A stretch of DNA of 64,000 nucleotides from positions 50,161 to 114,160 of the forward strand of contig JFLT01000151.1 of assembly GCA_000634195.1 (NCBI GenBank), written 5' to 3'. The position numbers were made by a program, and so were the translations under genes. The notes beneath the pieces were generated by a model. It saw nothing but the letters and a program-made list of their open reading frames with translations, was not told where the DNA came from and ran no database searches. Source of the DNA: Prochlorococcus sp. scB243_495D8 (GTDB lineage: Bacteria; Cyanobacteriota; Cyanobacteriia; PCC-6307; Cyanobiaceae). Positions 17,783 through 29,478 of the stretch are shown here, one piece after another (within the stretch, counting starts at the first letter, position 1; each line of letters starts with the position of its first letter).

Positions 17783-17816
17783 AATCAGCGATTATTATTA
17801 AAGAAAGGATTTTTGT

Positions 17817-20414
17817 ATGTCTGATATTTTAGATTCCGATAACTCAGGATTAAGCGAAGACAACGACCGAATTATTCAGACTGACTTAAGAAATGAAATG
17901 TCTCGCTCATACCTTGAGTATGCAATGAGCGTTATAGTCGGTCGTGCTCTTCCAGATGCAAGAGATGGATTAAAACCTGTTCATAGAAGAATTCTTTATG
18001 CAATGTATGAACTTGGATTAACTAGCGGTAGACCATATAGAAAATGTGCAAGAGTTGTTGGAGAAGTACTAGGTAAATACCACCCTCATGGCGATACAGC
18101 TGTTTATGATGCTTTGGTTAGGATGGCTCAGGATTTCTCTATGAGGATGCCACTCATAGATGGCCATGGAAACTTTGGTTCTGTTGATAACGACCCTCCA
18201 GCAGCAATGAGATATACAGAATCTCGTTTACAGTCTCTTACAGATGAAAGTTTATTAGAGGATATTGAATCTGAAACTGTAGATTTCGCAGATAATTTTG
18301 ACGGTTCTCAACAAGAACCAACAGTTTTACCTGCAAGGATTCCTCAACTACTGCTAAATGGATCATCTGGAATAGCAGTTGGAATGGCAACTAATATTCC
18401 ACCTCATAACTTAGGGGAATTAATTAATGGCCTCAAATCAATCATCAATAACCCTTCGATTGAAGATAGAGAACTTTTTGAAATAATTAAGGGTCCTGAT
18501 TTTCCTACAGGTGGTCAAATCTTAGGCAGAGATGGTATCAGAGAAACTTTCAAGACAGGAAGGGGCTCAATAACAATGAGAGGTGTAGCAAATATCGAGC
18601 AAATTAAATCCAATGGTAGAGCAGAAAAAGATGCAGTAATAATTACAGAGCTCCCATTTCAAACTAATAAAGCGGCATTGATTGAAAGAATTGCTGACTT
18701 GGTTAATGAAAAAAAATTAGAAGGTATTTCTGATATTAGAGATGAAAGTGATAGAGACGGAATGAGGATCGTTATTGAACTAAAAAGGGATGCTTACCCA
18801 CAAGTAGTTTTAAATAATTTATTTAAGTTGACACCTCTACAAAATAACTTTAGTGCAAATATCCTTGCTTTAGTAAAAGGAGAGCCTACAACACTTTCAC
18901 TCAGGAAAATGTTAGATGTATTTCTAGACTTCAGAGTGGAAACAATAAGGCGAAGAACAGGATTTTTATTAAAAAAGGCTGAAGAAAGGGATCATATTGT
19001 AAAAGGTCTTTTATTAGCATTGGGTTCTATGGACGAGATTATTAATCTAATAAGATCAGCAAAAGATACAGTTTCTGCTAGAGAAAAATTACAAACTGAT
19101 CATGAGTTATCTGCTACACAGGCAGAAGCCATTTTACAAATGCAATTAAGAAGATTAACGGCACTAGAGGCAGATAAAATAAAAGGGGAACATGATGAGT
19201 TAACCAGAAAAATCAACTTATATCAGCAAATATTGAATAGTAAAGAAAGAATTTTTGAAATTATTCTTGAAGAACTTAATAAAATTGATGAAAGATTTTC
19301 CTCTCCGAGAAAAACAGAAATACATGAATTAGGTGGTGGTCTAGATGATATTGATCTTATCGCTAATGACAGATCTGTAGTTTTATTGACTGAAGCGGGT
19401 TATTTAAAAAGAATGCCTGTTAATGAATTCGAATCTACAAGTCGTGGGACTAGAGGTAAAGCTGGAACAAAGACACAAGAAGATGATGAAGTAAAACTAT
19501 TTATAAGCTGTAATGATCATGATACTCTTTTGCTTTTTAGCGATAGAGGCGTATCTTATGCTCTACCAGCATATAGAGTTCCCATGAGTAGCAGAACAGC
19601 TAAAGGTACTCCTTCAGTTCAACTTCTACCAATACCAAGAGAAGAGAAGTTAACCTCGCTAGTTGCAGTAGATTCCTTTGATAACGATTGTTATCTATTA
19701 ATGTTAACCAAGGCTGGATTTATAAAAAGAACTTCACTTTCTGCTTTCTCAAAAATTCGATCTAATGGATTAATAGCAATAAATCTTGAAGATGGAGATG
19801 CTTTAACTTGGGTTAGATTATCAAAAGAAGGTGACAGTGTTTTGATTGGATCAAGAACAGGAATGGCGATTCATTTCAGACTAGATATTAACGAATTAAG
19901 GCCACTAGGCAGAACGGCAAGGGGGGTTAAATCTATGAACCTTAGGAAAGGAGATAATCTTGTATCTATGGATGTTTTAACATCTGATTTAGTTGATCAA
20001 TTAGCTAAAGGTGAAGATATCACAAAAGAGTCTGATGAAAATCTTGTAGTTAACTCGTCAGAGGGTCCTTGGGTACTTATAGCCAGTGCATTTGGATTAG
20101 GTAAAAGAGTACCTGTAACTCAGTTTAGATTACAAAAAAGAGCAGGCATGGGTTTGAGAGCGATAAAATTTAGAATTAGAGATGATGTATTAGTTTGTTT
20201 AAAGGTCCTTGGAGAAGGGGAAGAGTTACTTTTTGTGACCGAAAAAGGCGTGATAGTGAGAACAAACGCAGATAAAATATCCCAGCAATCTAGAGCAGCT
20301 ACTGGAGTAAAATTACAAAGATTAGATGAGGGTGATCATTTATCAGAAGTTGTATTAGTTCCTCATGAACAAACAGAAGAAACAGACCAAATAAACCAGG
20401 ACAAAGAAAATTAA
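17817..20414 (+). CDS. gyrA: DNA gyrase subunit A
   Basis: An 865-residue type IIA topoisomerase subunit that breaks and rejoins DNA, introducing negative supercoils with GyrB. Conserved elements are [41 protein letters not shown], the active-site Tyr in AAMRYTESR (about residue 130) and [11 protein letters not shown]. The C-terminal six-bladed DNA-wrapping domain begins near residue 530, with a degenerate GyrA-box at about 540 (SRGTRGKAG). Wrapping repeats and size favour GyrA over ParC. A strong AAGAAAGGA site precedes the ATG. Confidence 0.95.
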   Translation: MSDILDSDNSGLSEDNDRIIQTDLRNEMSRSYLEYAMSVIVGRALPDARDGLKPVHRRILYAMYELGLTSGRPYRKCARVVGEVLGKYHPHGDTAVYDALVRMAQDFSMRMPLIDGHGNFGSVDNDPPAAMRYTESRLQSLTDESLLEDIESETVDFADNFDGSQQEPTVLPARIPQLLLNGSSGIAVGMATNIPPHNLGELINGLKSIINNPSIEDRELFEIIKGPDFPTGGQILGRDGIRETFKTGRGSITMRGVANIEQIKSNGRAEKDAVIITELPFQTNKAALIERIADLVNEKKLEGISDIRDESDRDGMRIVIELKRDAYPQVVLNNLFKLTPLQNNFSANILALVKGEPTTLSLRKMLDVFLDFRVETIRRRTGFLLKKAEERDHIVKGLLLALGSMDEIINLIRSAKDTVSAREKLQTDHELSATQAEAILQMQLRRLTALEADKIKGEHDELTRKINLYQQILNSKERIFEIILEELNKIDERFSSPRKTEIHELGGGLDDIDLIANDRSVVLLTEAGYLKRMPVNEFESTSRGTRGKAGTKTQEDDEVKLFISCNDHDTLLLFSDRGVSYALPAYRVPMSSRTAKGTPSVQLLPIPREEKLTSLVAVDSFDNDCYLLMLTKAGFIKRTSLSAFSKIRSNGLIAINLEDGDALTWVRLSKEGDSVLIGSRTGMAIHFRLDINELRPLGRTARGVKSMNLRKGDNLVSMDVLTSDLVDQLAKGEDITKESDENLVVNSSEGPWVLIASAFGLGKRVPVTQFRLQKRAGMGLRAIKFRIRDDVLVCLKVLGEGEELLFVTEKGVIVRTNADKISQQSRAATGVKLQRLDEGDHLSEVVLVPHEQTEETDQINQDKEN

Positions 20415-20437
20415 AAGAAAATTGTTTATTAGATAAT

Positions 20438-21649
20438 ATGGAAATACTTGATATTCTAATTTTAGGTTCCGGGCCTGCAGCATTATGCTTGGCTTCAGAA
20501 TTAGCCAAGCAAGATCTAAATATTAAGGGCATATCTACTAAATCTCCAAATGAAAAATGGGAGAATACATATGGTATTTGGGCTTCTGAATTAGAGGAAT
20601 TAGGATTAGAGTCTTTGTTGTCTCATCGGTGGTGCAAAACAGTTAGTTTTTTTGGAAATGGAGAAGATAAAAAGGGAGATAATCCCACAAAACATAATTA
20701 CGATTATGGTTTGATAAATCAAGAAGCTTTTCAAAATGAACTTCTAAAAAAGTGTAACGGGATTGAATGGTTGAATGAAACAGCAAAAGATATTAAAGAG
20801 AAAAATAAACTATCTGAGGTGATTTGTTTTTCAGGTCTGAAAATAACGGCGAGGTTAGTCATTGACGCAAGTGGTCATAAAAGTAATTTCATAAAAAGGC
20901 CAGTCCAAAATGAAATCGCTCAACAAGCTGCGTATGGGATTGTCGGAAAATTTTCATCGCCACCAGTTAATAAGGATCAGTTTGTTTTAATGGATTTTCG
21001 TCCAAACCATTTAAACAATGAAGAAAAGTTATCATCTCCTTCCTTTCTTTATGCAATGGATCTTGGAAATGATACTTTTTTTGTTGAAGAAACATCATTA
21101 GCTAGTTATCCTGCCTTATCCCAAGAAAATCTCAAAAAAAGACTTTTAAAAAGAATGAACAGCAAGGGTATCCAGATAAGTGAAATTTTTCATGAGGAGA
21201 ATTGCCTTTTCCCAATGAATTTACCCCTCCCATTTAAAAAACAATTTGTACTTGGTTTTGGAGGGTCTGCAAGCATGGTGCATCCTGCATCAGGATACAT
21301 GATTGGATCTTTATTAAGAAGAGCTCCACTCCTTGCAAAAAAATTAGCAATCTTTTTAAAAGAACCTAATCTTAGTTCTTTTGAACTAGCAACAAAAGGT
21401 TGGGAGATCCTATGGCCTTTCGAGTTAATACAAAGACATAAACTTTACCAATATGGTTTAAGAAGACTTATGAGTTTTGACGAAAGTAAATTAAGAAGCT
21501 TTTTCTCAAATTTCTTTAGATTATCGACCAATGAATGGGTAGGATTTCTTACTAATACACTGCCACTTCCAAAACTAATTTACGTGATGAGTAAGATGTT
21601 TATAAATTCACCTCTAAAAGTAAAATTAGGAATGCTTAAGTTAAATTAG
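20438..21649 (+). CDS. crtL: Lycopene cyclase (CrtL family, probably beta)
   Basis: A 403-residue plant-type lycopene cyclase that closes the end rings of lycopene in carotenoid synthesis. The dinucleotide-binding DILILGSGPAALCLASEL is at the N-terminus. The family motif FFVEETSLASYP sits near residue 210 and GFGGSASMVHPASGYM near 275. Prochlorococcus has both beta and epsilon cyclases and makes alpha- and beta-carotene. From motifs alone I cannot settle which this is; I lean to beta (crtL-b) from memory of its position next to gyrA. It follows gyrA by 23 bases and is probably co-transcribed. Confidence 0.85.
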   Translation: MEILDILILGSGPAALCLASELAKQDLNIKGISTKSPNEKWENTYGIWASELEELGLESLLSHRWCKTVSFFGNGEDKKGDNPTKHNYDYGLINQEAFQNELLKKCNGIEWLNETAKDIKEKNKLSEVICFSGLKITARLVIDASGHKSNFIKRPVQNEIAQQAAYGIVGKFSSPPVNKDQFVLMDFRPNHLNNEEKLSSPSFLYAMDLGNDTFFVEETSLASYPALSQENLKKRLLKRMNSKGIQISEIFHEENCLFPMNLPLPFKKQFVLGFGGSASMVHPASGYMIGSLLRRAPLLAKKLAIFLKEPNLSSFELATKGWEILWPFELIQRHKLYQYGLRRLMSFDESKLRSFFSNFFRLSTNEWVGFLTNTLPLPKLIYVMSKMFINSPLKVKLGMLKLN

Positions 21650-21655
21650 TATTTT

Positions 21656-23239
21656 TTATTTTCGCCAATCATCAATATTAATATCTGGGAAAACTTTATC
21701 TTCTTCCTCAATATCTTCAAGAAATTCTAAATTTGTAGAGGAATTATTTTTAATCATTTCAACTATTTTCCAGAACCTGAATAAGTGTCTCTCTATTCTC
21801 TCTTTTGCAAGCTCAGTTGTTGTTCCAGCTCTTAGGATAAAACTCCAATCAGAGGACTCAGAGAGAAGTAATTCTCTAGCTGCTTGCTTAAAAAGTCGTG
21901 GAGATAAGTCATTATTGAAATTTTTCGAGCATAAATCTACAAAAGTAGAGCCTGCTTTTGTAATCTCTGGAACAATCCATGCATTTGCATCATTAATCCA
22001 GTAATTATGATAACCTCCTTGTCCCCAGCTTGATGGTGATGGATCGCAAATCTGAAGATTTGGCTTTTGAAGTAAGAATTCTTTTAAATTTGTAAGCTTA
22101 ATTGAATATTTAGTAGAGTTCTTTAAAATATTTTCAATAAAAAAAGGTCCCTCATACCACCAATGGCCAAATAACTCTGCATCAAAAGGAGCTACCAATA
22201 AGGGCTTAAATGATGAGGATAAAATTAATTTTTCTAATTGTTTAGATCTCGCGACAAGATAAGCATCAGCATGTTCAGTAGCCTTTTTTTTGGCTTCATT
22301 TTCTAGGTAAAACTCCTTTTCCCCTAATGGGACGTTATCATCTGTAATCTTATGAAACTTCAAACCTAATGGTCTTTTCGTTGAGATGCCTTTCTTTTGT
22401 AGCTTGGAGATAGGTAATTCCCATCCCAAATCTTTATGAAATTCTCTATAAACCCTATCCCCAGGGAACCCATCCTTAGCAGACCAAACGGGCAAAGTTG
22501 ACTCACTATCTCTTCCGAAAAATGCCACTCCTTTTTTTGAACATATTGGAGCATATACACCATACCTAGGCCTTGGTGTGGAGTTTAGAATCCCGTGTCC
22601 ATCTAAGATTGTATATCTAATTCCAGAATTAAATAGTATTTCATCTAAACCCTCATAATATGCGCATTCAGGTAACCAAATACCAAAAGGCTTAGTTTTA
22701 AAAATATTTTCATGACTCCTAATAGCTGTATTGATTTGTGCTTTTACAGTTTCAGGATTCTCCCTTAAAATTGGAAGATATCCGTGAGTAGCAGCACAAG
22801 TAAGAATATCCAAATTTCCAGAGTTATTTAAAACTCTAAACTTTTCAATTAAATTTCCAGAACAATTTTGCCAGTATGAGTATTTATCATTAAGATTATT
22901 TAATAAAAACTCTGAGGCATTTTTTTCTTCTAGTGGCAGTTCGGTTAGAAAATCATTTCTTGTTTTAATCCAACTTGGGAAAGTTTCTTGAATTTTTTTA
23001 TTATCAAGAAGTGATAATAACGTTGGAGATAAACTAATAGTAAGTTTTGTATTTTCAGGATTTTCATTTTTGGAATATTCTATTGATTGAAGTAGTGGTA
23101 TATAACATTCCAGAATCGCCTGAAATAACCAATCCTCTTCTAAGGAGTTTTTTTCATTTTTTCTGACATAAGGTAGATGAGCATGTAAAACTATCGCTAA
23201 CTGACCTAAAAAATTTTTTTGGGGGTATCGCCCATTCAT
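21656..23239 (-). CDS. Glycoside hydrolase family 57 protein (alpha-glucan branching type)
   Basis: A 527-residue protein of the GH57 group with a C-terminal DUF1957-like helical domain. The N-terminus reads GQLAIVLHAHLPYVRK, the first GH57 conserved region. Later come GIWLPECAYYEG, with the probable nucleophile Glu, and PLLVAPFDAELFGHWWYEGP, with the acid/base Asp. These fit GH57 branching enzymes that make alpha-1,6 branches in glycogen. Activity within GH57 cannot be fixed without comparison. It ends six bases from the convergent lycopene cyclase gene. With MalQ at 39-41 kb it belongs to storage-glucan metabolism. Confidence 0.85.
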   Translation of the reverse strand: MNGRYPQKNFLGQLAIVLHAHLPYVRKNEKNSLEEDWLFQAILECYIPLLQSIEYSKNENPENTKLTISLSPTLLSLLDNKKIQETFPSWIKTRNDFLTELPLEEKNASEFLLNNLNDKYSYWQNCSGNLIEKFRVLNNSGNLDILTCAATHGYLPILRENPETVKAQINTAIRSHENIFKTKPFGIWLPECAYYEGLDEILFNSGIRYTILDGHGILNSTPRPRYGVYAPICSKKGVAFFGRDSESTLPVWSAKDGFPGDRVYREFHKDLGWELPISKLQKKGISTKRPLGLKFHKITDDNVPLGEKEFYLENEAKKKATEHADAYLVARSKQLEKLILSSSFKPLLVAPFDAELFGHWWYEGPFFIENILKNSTKYSIKLTNLKEFLLQKPNLQICDPSPSSWGQGGYHNYWINDANAWIVPEITKAGSTFVDLCSKNFNNDLSPRLFKQAARELLLSESSDWSFILRAGTTTELAKERIERHLFRFWKIVEMIKNNSSTNLEFLEDIEEEDKVFPDINIDDWRK

Positions 23240-23285
23240 ACTTTTTATAATTTATGCCTGAAATTCTATAAAAAACCAAAATTAA

Positions 23286-23302
23286 CCTTTTAAGAAAGGA
23301 GG
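23286..23302 (+). promoter_or_regulatory. Isolated Shine-Dalgarno sequence in a small stem, upstream of leuA
   Basis: CCTTT-TAAG-AAAGG followed by AGG creates a perfect AAAGGAGG with no ATG or GTG at a useful distance. The only frame after it (TTG at 23305, or ATA/ATC) gives about 19 codons and is spaced poorly. It lies 164 bases before the leuA start in the 226-base divergent spacer. The role is unknown and may be chance. Nothing else recognisable is in this spacer. Confidence 0.25.
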
Positions 23303-23465
23303 CTTTGATCATAAAAGAATACTTTAAAAATTTCAGTATTTTATTTTTTTTTTCAGAATTTTAACCAATATTATTCAAGTTATAAAGTTTCAGCAAATAA
23401 TTATTGAACTAAATCTAGTCAAATTTTTTTAATTAGCTTAATATAAGTTTAGTTTATTCCCTCTG

Positions 23466-25106
<1,641 letters not shown>

Positions 25107-25113
25107 ATTTTTT

Positions 25114-25165
25114 TTAGGATTATTTTCTTAGGATTATTAAGTAGCATTAAAAAAAGCATCCTAAT
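25114..25165 (+). repeat. Tandem TTAGGATTATT pair with an inverted partial copy
   Basis: TTAGGATTATT occurs at 25114-25124 and again at 25128-25138 (14-base period). An inverted ATCCTAA lies at 25158-25164 and could pair with either copy. The structure sits just after the leuA stop. It may act as a weak 3' hairpin, although no T run follows it. Confidence 0.35.
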
Positions 25166-25200
25166 AATGTAGATTTAATTAATAGTTAAAGCAATAAATA

Positions 25201-25593
25201 ATGAGAGAAAGGGTACTTGGATATTGGGCACTCTCGTGGATTGGCTTAATCGGCAACATAATTGCACTTCCAATAATCGCATTAATAATAAGTTATGGGC
25301 CTCCACTAAAAGTTGCGAATATAACTCTTGCTATAAGTCTTGGATGGCCTGCTGCAATTGTTGGAATAGTTTCTTCAGCAGCTCTTTTAGCAGAAAGAAA
25401 ATGGGGAGTAACTTTAACTCTGGTATCTTTATCAATGGTAATTTCAGGTATGGGTCCTTATTCAGTTGTAAGGCTAATAACTCTTCAAGATATTTATGGA
25501 GTTGGTGGGTTTACTCTTCTAACAACATTATTAAGTACATTAGCTCTCCTCTATTGGTGTAATCCGAAACATCGAAGAAGTATTAGGTTATAA
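25201..25593 (+). CDS. Conserved hypothetical membrane protein
   Basis: A 130-residue protein with four predicted membrane segments, roughly residues 10-33, 40-64, 70-87 and 100-120, and short loops. The ends are basic (MRERVL at the start, NPKHRRSIRL at the end). I do not recognise a named family; the pattern is of a small cyanobacterial membrane protein. It lies 95 bases after leuA on the same strand and 9 bases from the end of the convergent HD-domain gene. A second open frame within it is rejected as a shadow. Confidence 0.65.
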   Translation: MRERVLGYWALSWIGLIGNIIALPIIALIISYGPPLKVANITLAISLGWPAAIVGIVSSAALLAERKWGVTLTLVSLSMVISGMGPYSVVRLITLQDIYGVGGFTLLTTLLSTLALLYWCNPKHRRSIRL

Positions 25594-25602
25594 AATTGAA
25601 AA

Positions 25603-27075
25603 TTAAGAAAAAGTATTATTCTTGCTAGTTGGATACTGAATTCTTCTGTGTCTAATTCTTTTCCACACATTCAAGAATGCCCTTTTTATAAGAAAAATCT
25701 CTCCTTTCGATAAATTACTATCATCTAATTGCCCATCTTTTTTACGAGAGTAGATAATATTAGAAATTGTTTCCAATGCTTCTTTATCAGATGCATTAAT
25801 ATTCATAGCTCTAAGTGCGGCTTCACATCCATCCGCAAGCATTAAAATAGCTGTTTCTTTGGATTGAGGAATAGGGCCATTGTATCTAAAATAATATTCA
25901 TTAATGTCGAGATTCTTTTCTTTAGCTTTTTGAAAAAAATATCCCATTTTAAGAGTACCTTGATGTTCAGGAATAAAATTAGCTATCGGTTTAGGTAGTC
26001 TATTTTTTCTTGCAAATTTCAATCCTTCATCAACGTGAGCCTGTAAAACTTCTGCACTTTTAACCGGATCATCTAATTCGTCATGAGGATTTTTTGAACC
26101 ATCCTGATTTTCAATAAACCAATTAGGTGCATGTAATTTGCCAACATCATGATATAACGCTCCAGTTTTAACTAAATCAATATCACCACCAATCATTCTT
26201 GTTGCTTCCTCTGCTAAACCACATATAAGTAGAGTATGCTCAAAAGTACCAGGAGCTTCTAGAGATAATCTTCTAATTAGAGGTTTCTCCTTATCAGCCA
26301 ATTCAAGTAATCTTGCTTTAGTTAATAATCCGAATATCGATTCAAAAATAGGAATAAATAGGATTGTAAAAAGCATAGCTATTGCCAGTATCAAGGAATC
26401 AGAGAATATATCCCCATTAACTAAAACAATATCTTGCTTATTAGTAAGAGATATTTGATCTTTACCTATCAATATCCATTGACTAAAGAATGATAATAAT
26501 GGGACAAAAATTGATAGTTGAAGTAACTGAGCTCTACTTCTTATTCTTCCTCCAAGTAGAGATACTACTGTTGAGCAAACTAATAATATAAAAAATAAAT
26601 TATTATTAATGGCAACTCCTGGGTCTGGCCAACTAAAGCTTGCTATTGATACCCAAGCTAATGCTGTTATGCTTCCCATTCCTTGAGATATTATTAACGC
26701 CGGTGGAATAATTATAGACAATGGACTTATGGTTGATGCTAAGGCTAATTTCGTAACTTGAACTGCTAAAAGAAGAGTAATAATTAAGAAGATCTGTCTT
26801 GAAGAAATTGTGGGATTCTCTTTTTTTGAAACTAATATCAAAACTCCTGAACTAATAAGTATTTCACTAAAGGTAAAAAGCCAAGAAAAAATATCTGCAA
26901 CATTTAAAGGCGAGATAAGAAGTAATTGATATGAAGAAATTATTGAATTTAAAATGCATACTAAAAAAATTATGAGATTATCTATTCTTGAAATTTTAAT
27001 TGGTTGTTTTACTGGAACTTGGCTTCGCCTCCACAGATAAGACAATTTCTTTAGGGAAGTTGTGATGTTTTGCAC
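25603..27075 (-). CDS. Polytopic membrane HD-domain phosphohydrolase (PgpH-like)
   Basis: A 490-residue protein with about seven membrane segments in residues 30-250 and a cytoplasmic HD domain from about 260. Metal-binding residues are visible in GTFEHTLLICGLAEEA (His), TGALYHDVGKLHAP (His-Asp), IPEHQG and MLADGCEAALRAM (Asp). This is the arrangement of the 7TM-HD family whose member PgpH hydrolyses cyclic di-AMP. Classical members are around 700 residues with a large extracellular domain between the first two helices; here that domain is absent. The start is GTG. Substrate assignment is inference. Confidence 0.8.
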   Translation of the reverse strand: MQNITTSLKKLSYLWRRSQVPVKQPIKISRIDNLIIFLVCILNSIISSYQLLLISPLNVADIFSWLFTFSEILISSGVLILVSKKENPTISSRQIFLIITLLLAVQVTKLALASTISPLSIIIPPALIISQGMGSITALAWVSIASFSWPDPGVAINNNLFFILLVCSTVVSLLGGRIRSRAQLLQLSIFVPLLSFFSQWILIGKDQISLTNKQDIVLVNGDIFSDSLILAIAMLFTILFIPIFESIFGLLTKARLLELADKEKPLIRRLSLEAPGTFEHTLLICGLAEEATRMIGGDIDLVKTGALYHDVGKLHAPNWFIENQDGSKNPHDELDDPVKSAEVLQAHVDEGLKFARKNRLPKPIANFIPEHQGTLKMGYFFQKAKEKNLDINEYYFRYNGPIPQSKETAILMLADGCEAALRAMNINASDKEALETISNIIYSRKKDGQLDDSNLSKGEIFLIKRAFLNVWKRIRHRRIQYPTSKNNTFS

Positions 27076-27149
27076 AGAATATATATAAATCTATTTGAAT
27101 AATTTAAGATTATAGGCATGCTAGGTGTAAAAAGGAGATGTATTTCTAA

Positions 27150-28046
27150 ATGTCATTAAAATTAGACGGTAAAAAATTATCTCTCGAAATTGAAGAAAGA
27201 TTAAATGACTATATCTCTAGGAATAAAAAAATTACAAAAAGAGCTCCGGGCCTGGCTGTAATAAGAATAGGTGAAGACCCTGCGAGCGGTGTTTATGTTA
27301 ATAATAAGGAAAGAGCATGTTCAAGGATTGGAATAAAGAGCTCTATCTTTCATCTTAAAGATAATGTAGAGCAAAAAGAAGTTGAACAATTAATAAATAA
27401 ACTTAATTCTGATAAGGATATTGATGGAATGTTACTACAACTCCCCATCCCAAAAAAGTTTGACGAGCAAAAACTGATTAGCCATATTAATCCAAGTAAA
27501 GATGTAGATGGATTAAATGAGATAAACATCGGCAAATTAGTAAAAAATGAGCCTGCAATGAGATCATGCACACCAGCAGGAATTATTAATTTATTAAGAT
27601 CCCAAAATATTTCAATTGAAGGTAAAAAAATTGTTGTTATCGGAAGAAGTTTGCTTGTTGGGAAACCCCTATCACTTATGTTGTTGAATCTCAATGGTAC
27701 TGTAACAATGACTCATTCTAAAACATTAAATTTAAATAGAGTCTGTAGAGAAGCCGACATTCTAATTGCGGCTGCTGGGAAACCCAATCTTGTAGATTCG
27801 AGTTTTGTGAAAGAAGGAGCAGTAATTATTGATGTTGGAATACATAGATTAAAAAGCTCCGATAAAAGTCAAACCAGATTATGTGGCGATGTATTATTAG
27901 AAGATGTCATTTCTAAAGTATTTGCTTACACGCCTGTACCGGGAGGTGTTGGACCAATGACAGTAACAATGTTACTTGTAAATACTATTTTTAGCTGGCA
28001 AAAACAATTTGGTTTATCATCAACTCTTAATGACCTTATGCCATAA
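27150..28046 (+). CDS. folD: Bifunctional methylene-THF dehydrogenase/methenyl-THF cyclohydrolase FolD
   Basis: A 298-residue cytoplasmic enzyme interconverting 5,10-methylene-THF and 10-formyl-THF with NADP+. The active-site segment [16 protein letters not shown] (Tyr/Lys), the [12 protein letters not shown] region, Rossmann [16 protein letters not shown] and the C-terminal signature [14 protein letters not shown] are all present. The Shine-Dalgarno GGAG (27134-27137) is 12 bases from this ATG. A three-codon ATG-TAT-TTC-TAA frame fills the gap and ends directly at the folD ATG, so a mini-ORF could affect initiation. crtE follows 36 bases later. Confidence 0.95.
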   Translation: MSLKLDGKKLSLEIEERLNDYISRNKKITKRAPGLAVIRIGEDPASGVYVNNKERACSRIGIKSSIFHLKDNVEQKEVEQLINKLNSDKDIDGMLLQLPIPKKFDEQKLISHINPSKDVDGLNEINIGKLVKNEPAMRSCTPAGIINLLRSQNISIEGKKIVVIGRSLLVGKPLSLMLLNLNGTVTMTHSKTLNLNRVCREADILIAAAGKPNLVDSSFVKEGAVIIDVGIHRLKSSDKSQTRLCGDVLLEDVISKVFAYTPVPGGVGPMTVTMLLVNTIFSWQKQFGLSSTLNDLMP

Positions 28047-28082
28047 ACCCCAAGATGAATTTTTTTTTACTAAAGGTACAAA

Positions 28083-28985
28083 ATGACTGAAGTTATAAAT
28101 AGTATTTCTGATTTTGAAAAATATCTTAAAAACACAAAAAAGGTTGTAGAAGAAGCACTTGATTTTTCATTGGGTCCTGAGAATCCAGAAATATTAAGAG
28201 AATCCATGAGATATTCCCTTTTAGCTGGAGGGAAAAGAATACGTCCAATTTTATGTTTAGCATCTTGCTCACTGGCTGGAGGAGAACCCTCTCTTGCAGT
28301 TCCTACTGCGGTAGCAATAGAAATGATCCATACAATGTCCTTGATTCATGATGATCTGCCCGCCATGGATAATGATGACTTGAGGAGAGGTAGGCCTACA
28401 AATCATAAAGTTTATGGAGATGCAATAGCTATTCTTGCAGGAGATGCTTTATTAACAAGGGCCTTTGAAATGGTCTCTTTAAGGAGCCCAGGAGTCGATC
28501 CAAATAGATTATTAAATGTAATTGGCGAATTATCTACAGTTGCTGGTGCTCCAGGCTTAGTCGGGGGACAAGTTGTTGATTTGGAATGCGAAGGCAAAGA
28601 AGTCGACCTTGAGACTCTCGAATATATTCATCTTCACAAGACTGGAGCTTTATTAAAGGCCTGCGTAAGAACAGGCGCGATGATTGCAGGAGCTAACGAA
28701 AAACTATTACAAGCTCTGACAACATATGCAGAGGGAATTGGTTTAGCCTTCCAAATAATAGATGATATTCTTGATTTAACTTCCAGCAGTGAAAAGCTTG
28801 GTAAAACTGCCGGCAAAGATCTTTTGGCTGACAAAACTACTTACCCTAAATTGCTTGGATTGGAGGAGTCAAAGAAAAGAGCATTCGATTTAGTTGAAAA
28901 AGCAAAAAAAGCAATTGAACCTTGGGGCGAAGATGCTAAGTATTTAATATCTTTAGCCGACTTTATTACAAATAGAGACAGATAA
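28083..28985 (+). CDS. crtE: Geranylgeranyl/farnesyl diphosphate synthase
   Basis: A 300-residue trans-isoprenyl diphosphate synthase that extends allylic diphosphates with isopentenyl diphosphate. It supplies precursors for carotenoids, phytol and quinones. The first Asp-rich motif is in [18 protein letters not shown] and the second in [20 protein letters not shown] and [15 protein letters not shown] fit the family. Cyanobacteria usually have one such enzyme, normally named crtE; product length cannot be read with certainty. It lies between folD and a PAP2-like membrane gene on the same strand. Confidence 0.92.
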   Translation: MTEVINSISDFEKYLKNTKKVVEEALDFSLGPENPEILRESMRYSLLAGGKRIRPILCLASCSLAGGEPSLAVPTAVAIEMIHTMSLIHDDLPAMDNDDLRRGRPTNHKVYGDAIAILAGDALLTRAFEMVSLRSPGVDPNRLLNVIGELSTVAGAPGLVGGQVVDLECEGKEVDLETLEYIHLHKTGALLKACVRTGAMIAGANEKLLQALTTYAEGIGLAFQIIDDILDLTSSSEKLGKTAGKDLLADKTTYPKLLGLEESKKRAFDLVEKAKKAIEPWGEDAKYLISLADFITNRDR

Positions 28986-28998
28986 TTATTTTAAATTT

Positions 28999-29478
28999 AT
29001 GTCTGAGTTTTTTTCCTTTTTTAATAATTCAGTTCTTTTCTGGAGCCTATTATCCTGTTTGCTAGCTCAATTTTTTAAGATTGTATTCAATTTCTTTTCA
29101 AATGGAGAGATAAGATTTGGAATTATGTTCGAAACAGGCGGTATGCCCTCAAGTCATTCCGCCTTAATAACTGGTGCTACATCTGGTATAGGTTATGAAT
29201 TAGGATTTGATAGCTCAATATTCGCATTATCAGTTGCTGTAGCACTAATAGTTATGTATGACGCTAGTGGTGTTCGAAAATCAGCTGGAATTCAAGCTGC
29301 AGAAATTAATAAACTATCAAAAAAACTAGACCCTCAATCTGAATTACTGTTAAAAGAAACCCTGGGCCATACAAAAATTGAGGTTATGGTGGGGAGTTTT
29401 TTAGGACCATTAATCACATTGCCAGGAATGTTTTTTTTAGGTTCTCCTCTCAAAATATTTGATTTAATAATTAATTAA
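28999..29478 (+). CDS. Divergent PAP2 family membrane protein (DUF212)
   Basis: A 159-residue protein with about four membrane segments. It contains GGMPSSHSALITGATSG, the SxxSH-type phosphatase motif, then YDASGVRKSAGIQA and LGHTKIEVMVGSFLG, the signature of the DUF212/divergent PAP2 group related to acid phosphatases and vanadium haloperoxidases. It follows crtE by 13 bases, so a lipid or isoprenoid diphosphate phosphatase role is conceivable but unproved. It overlaps the convergent cobB gene by 4 bases. Confidence 0.8.
   Translation: MSEFFSFFNNSVLFWSLLSCLLAQFFKIVFNFFSNGEIRFGIMFETGGMPSSHSALITGATSGIGYELGFDSSIFALSVAVALIVMYDASGVRKSAGIQAAEINKLSKKLDPQSELLLKETLGHTKIEVMVGSFLGPLITLPGMFFLGSPLKIFDLIIN

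Noticed and set aside
25224..25562. A 112-codon plus-strand open frame overlapping the 130-residue membrane protein gene
   Set aside because: Its translation is rich in Asn, Ser, Cys and Trp without structure, as expected of an out-of-frame reading. The other frame encodes well-formed membrane helices.
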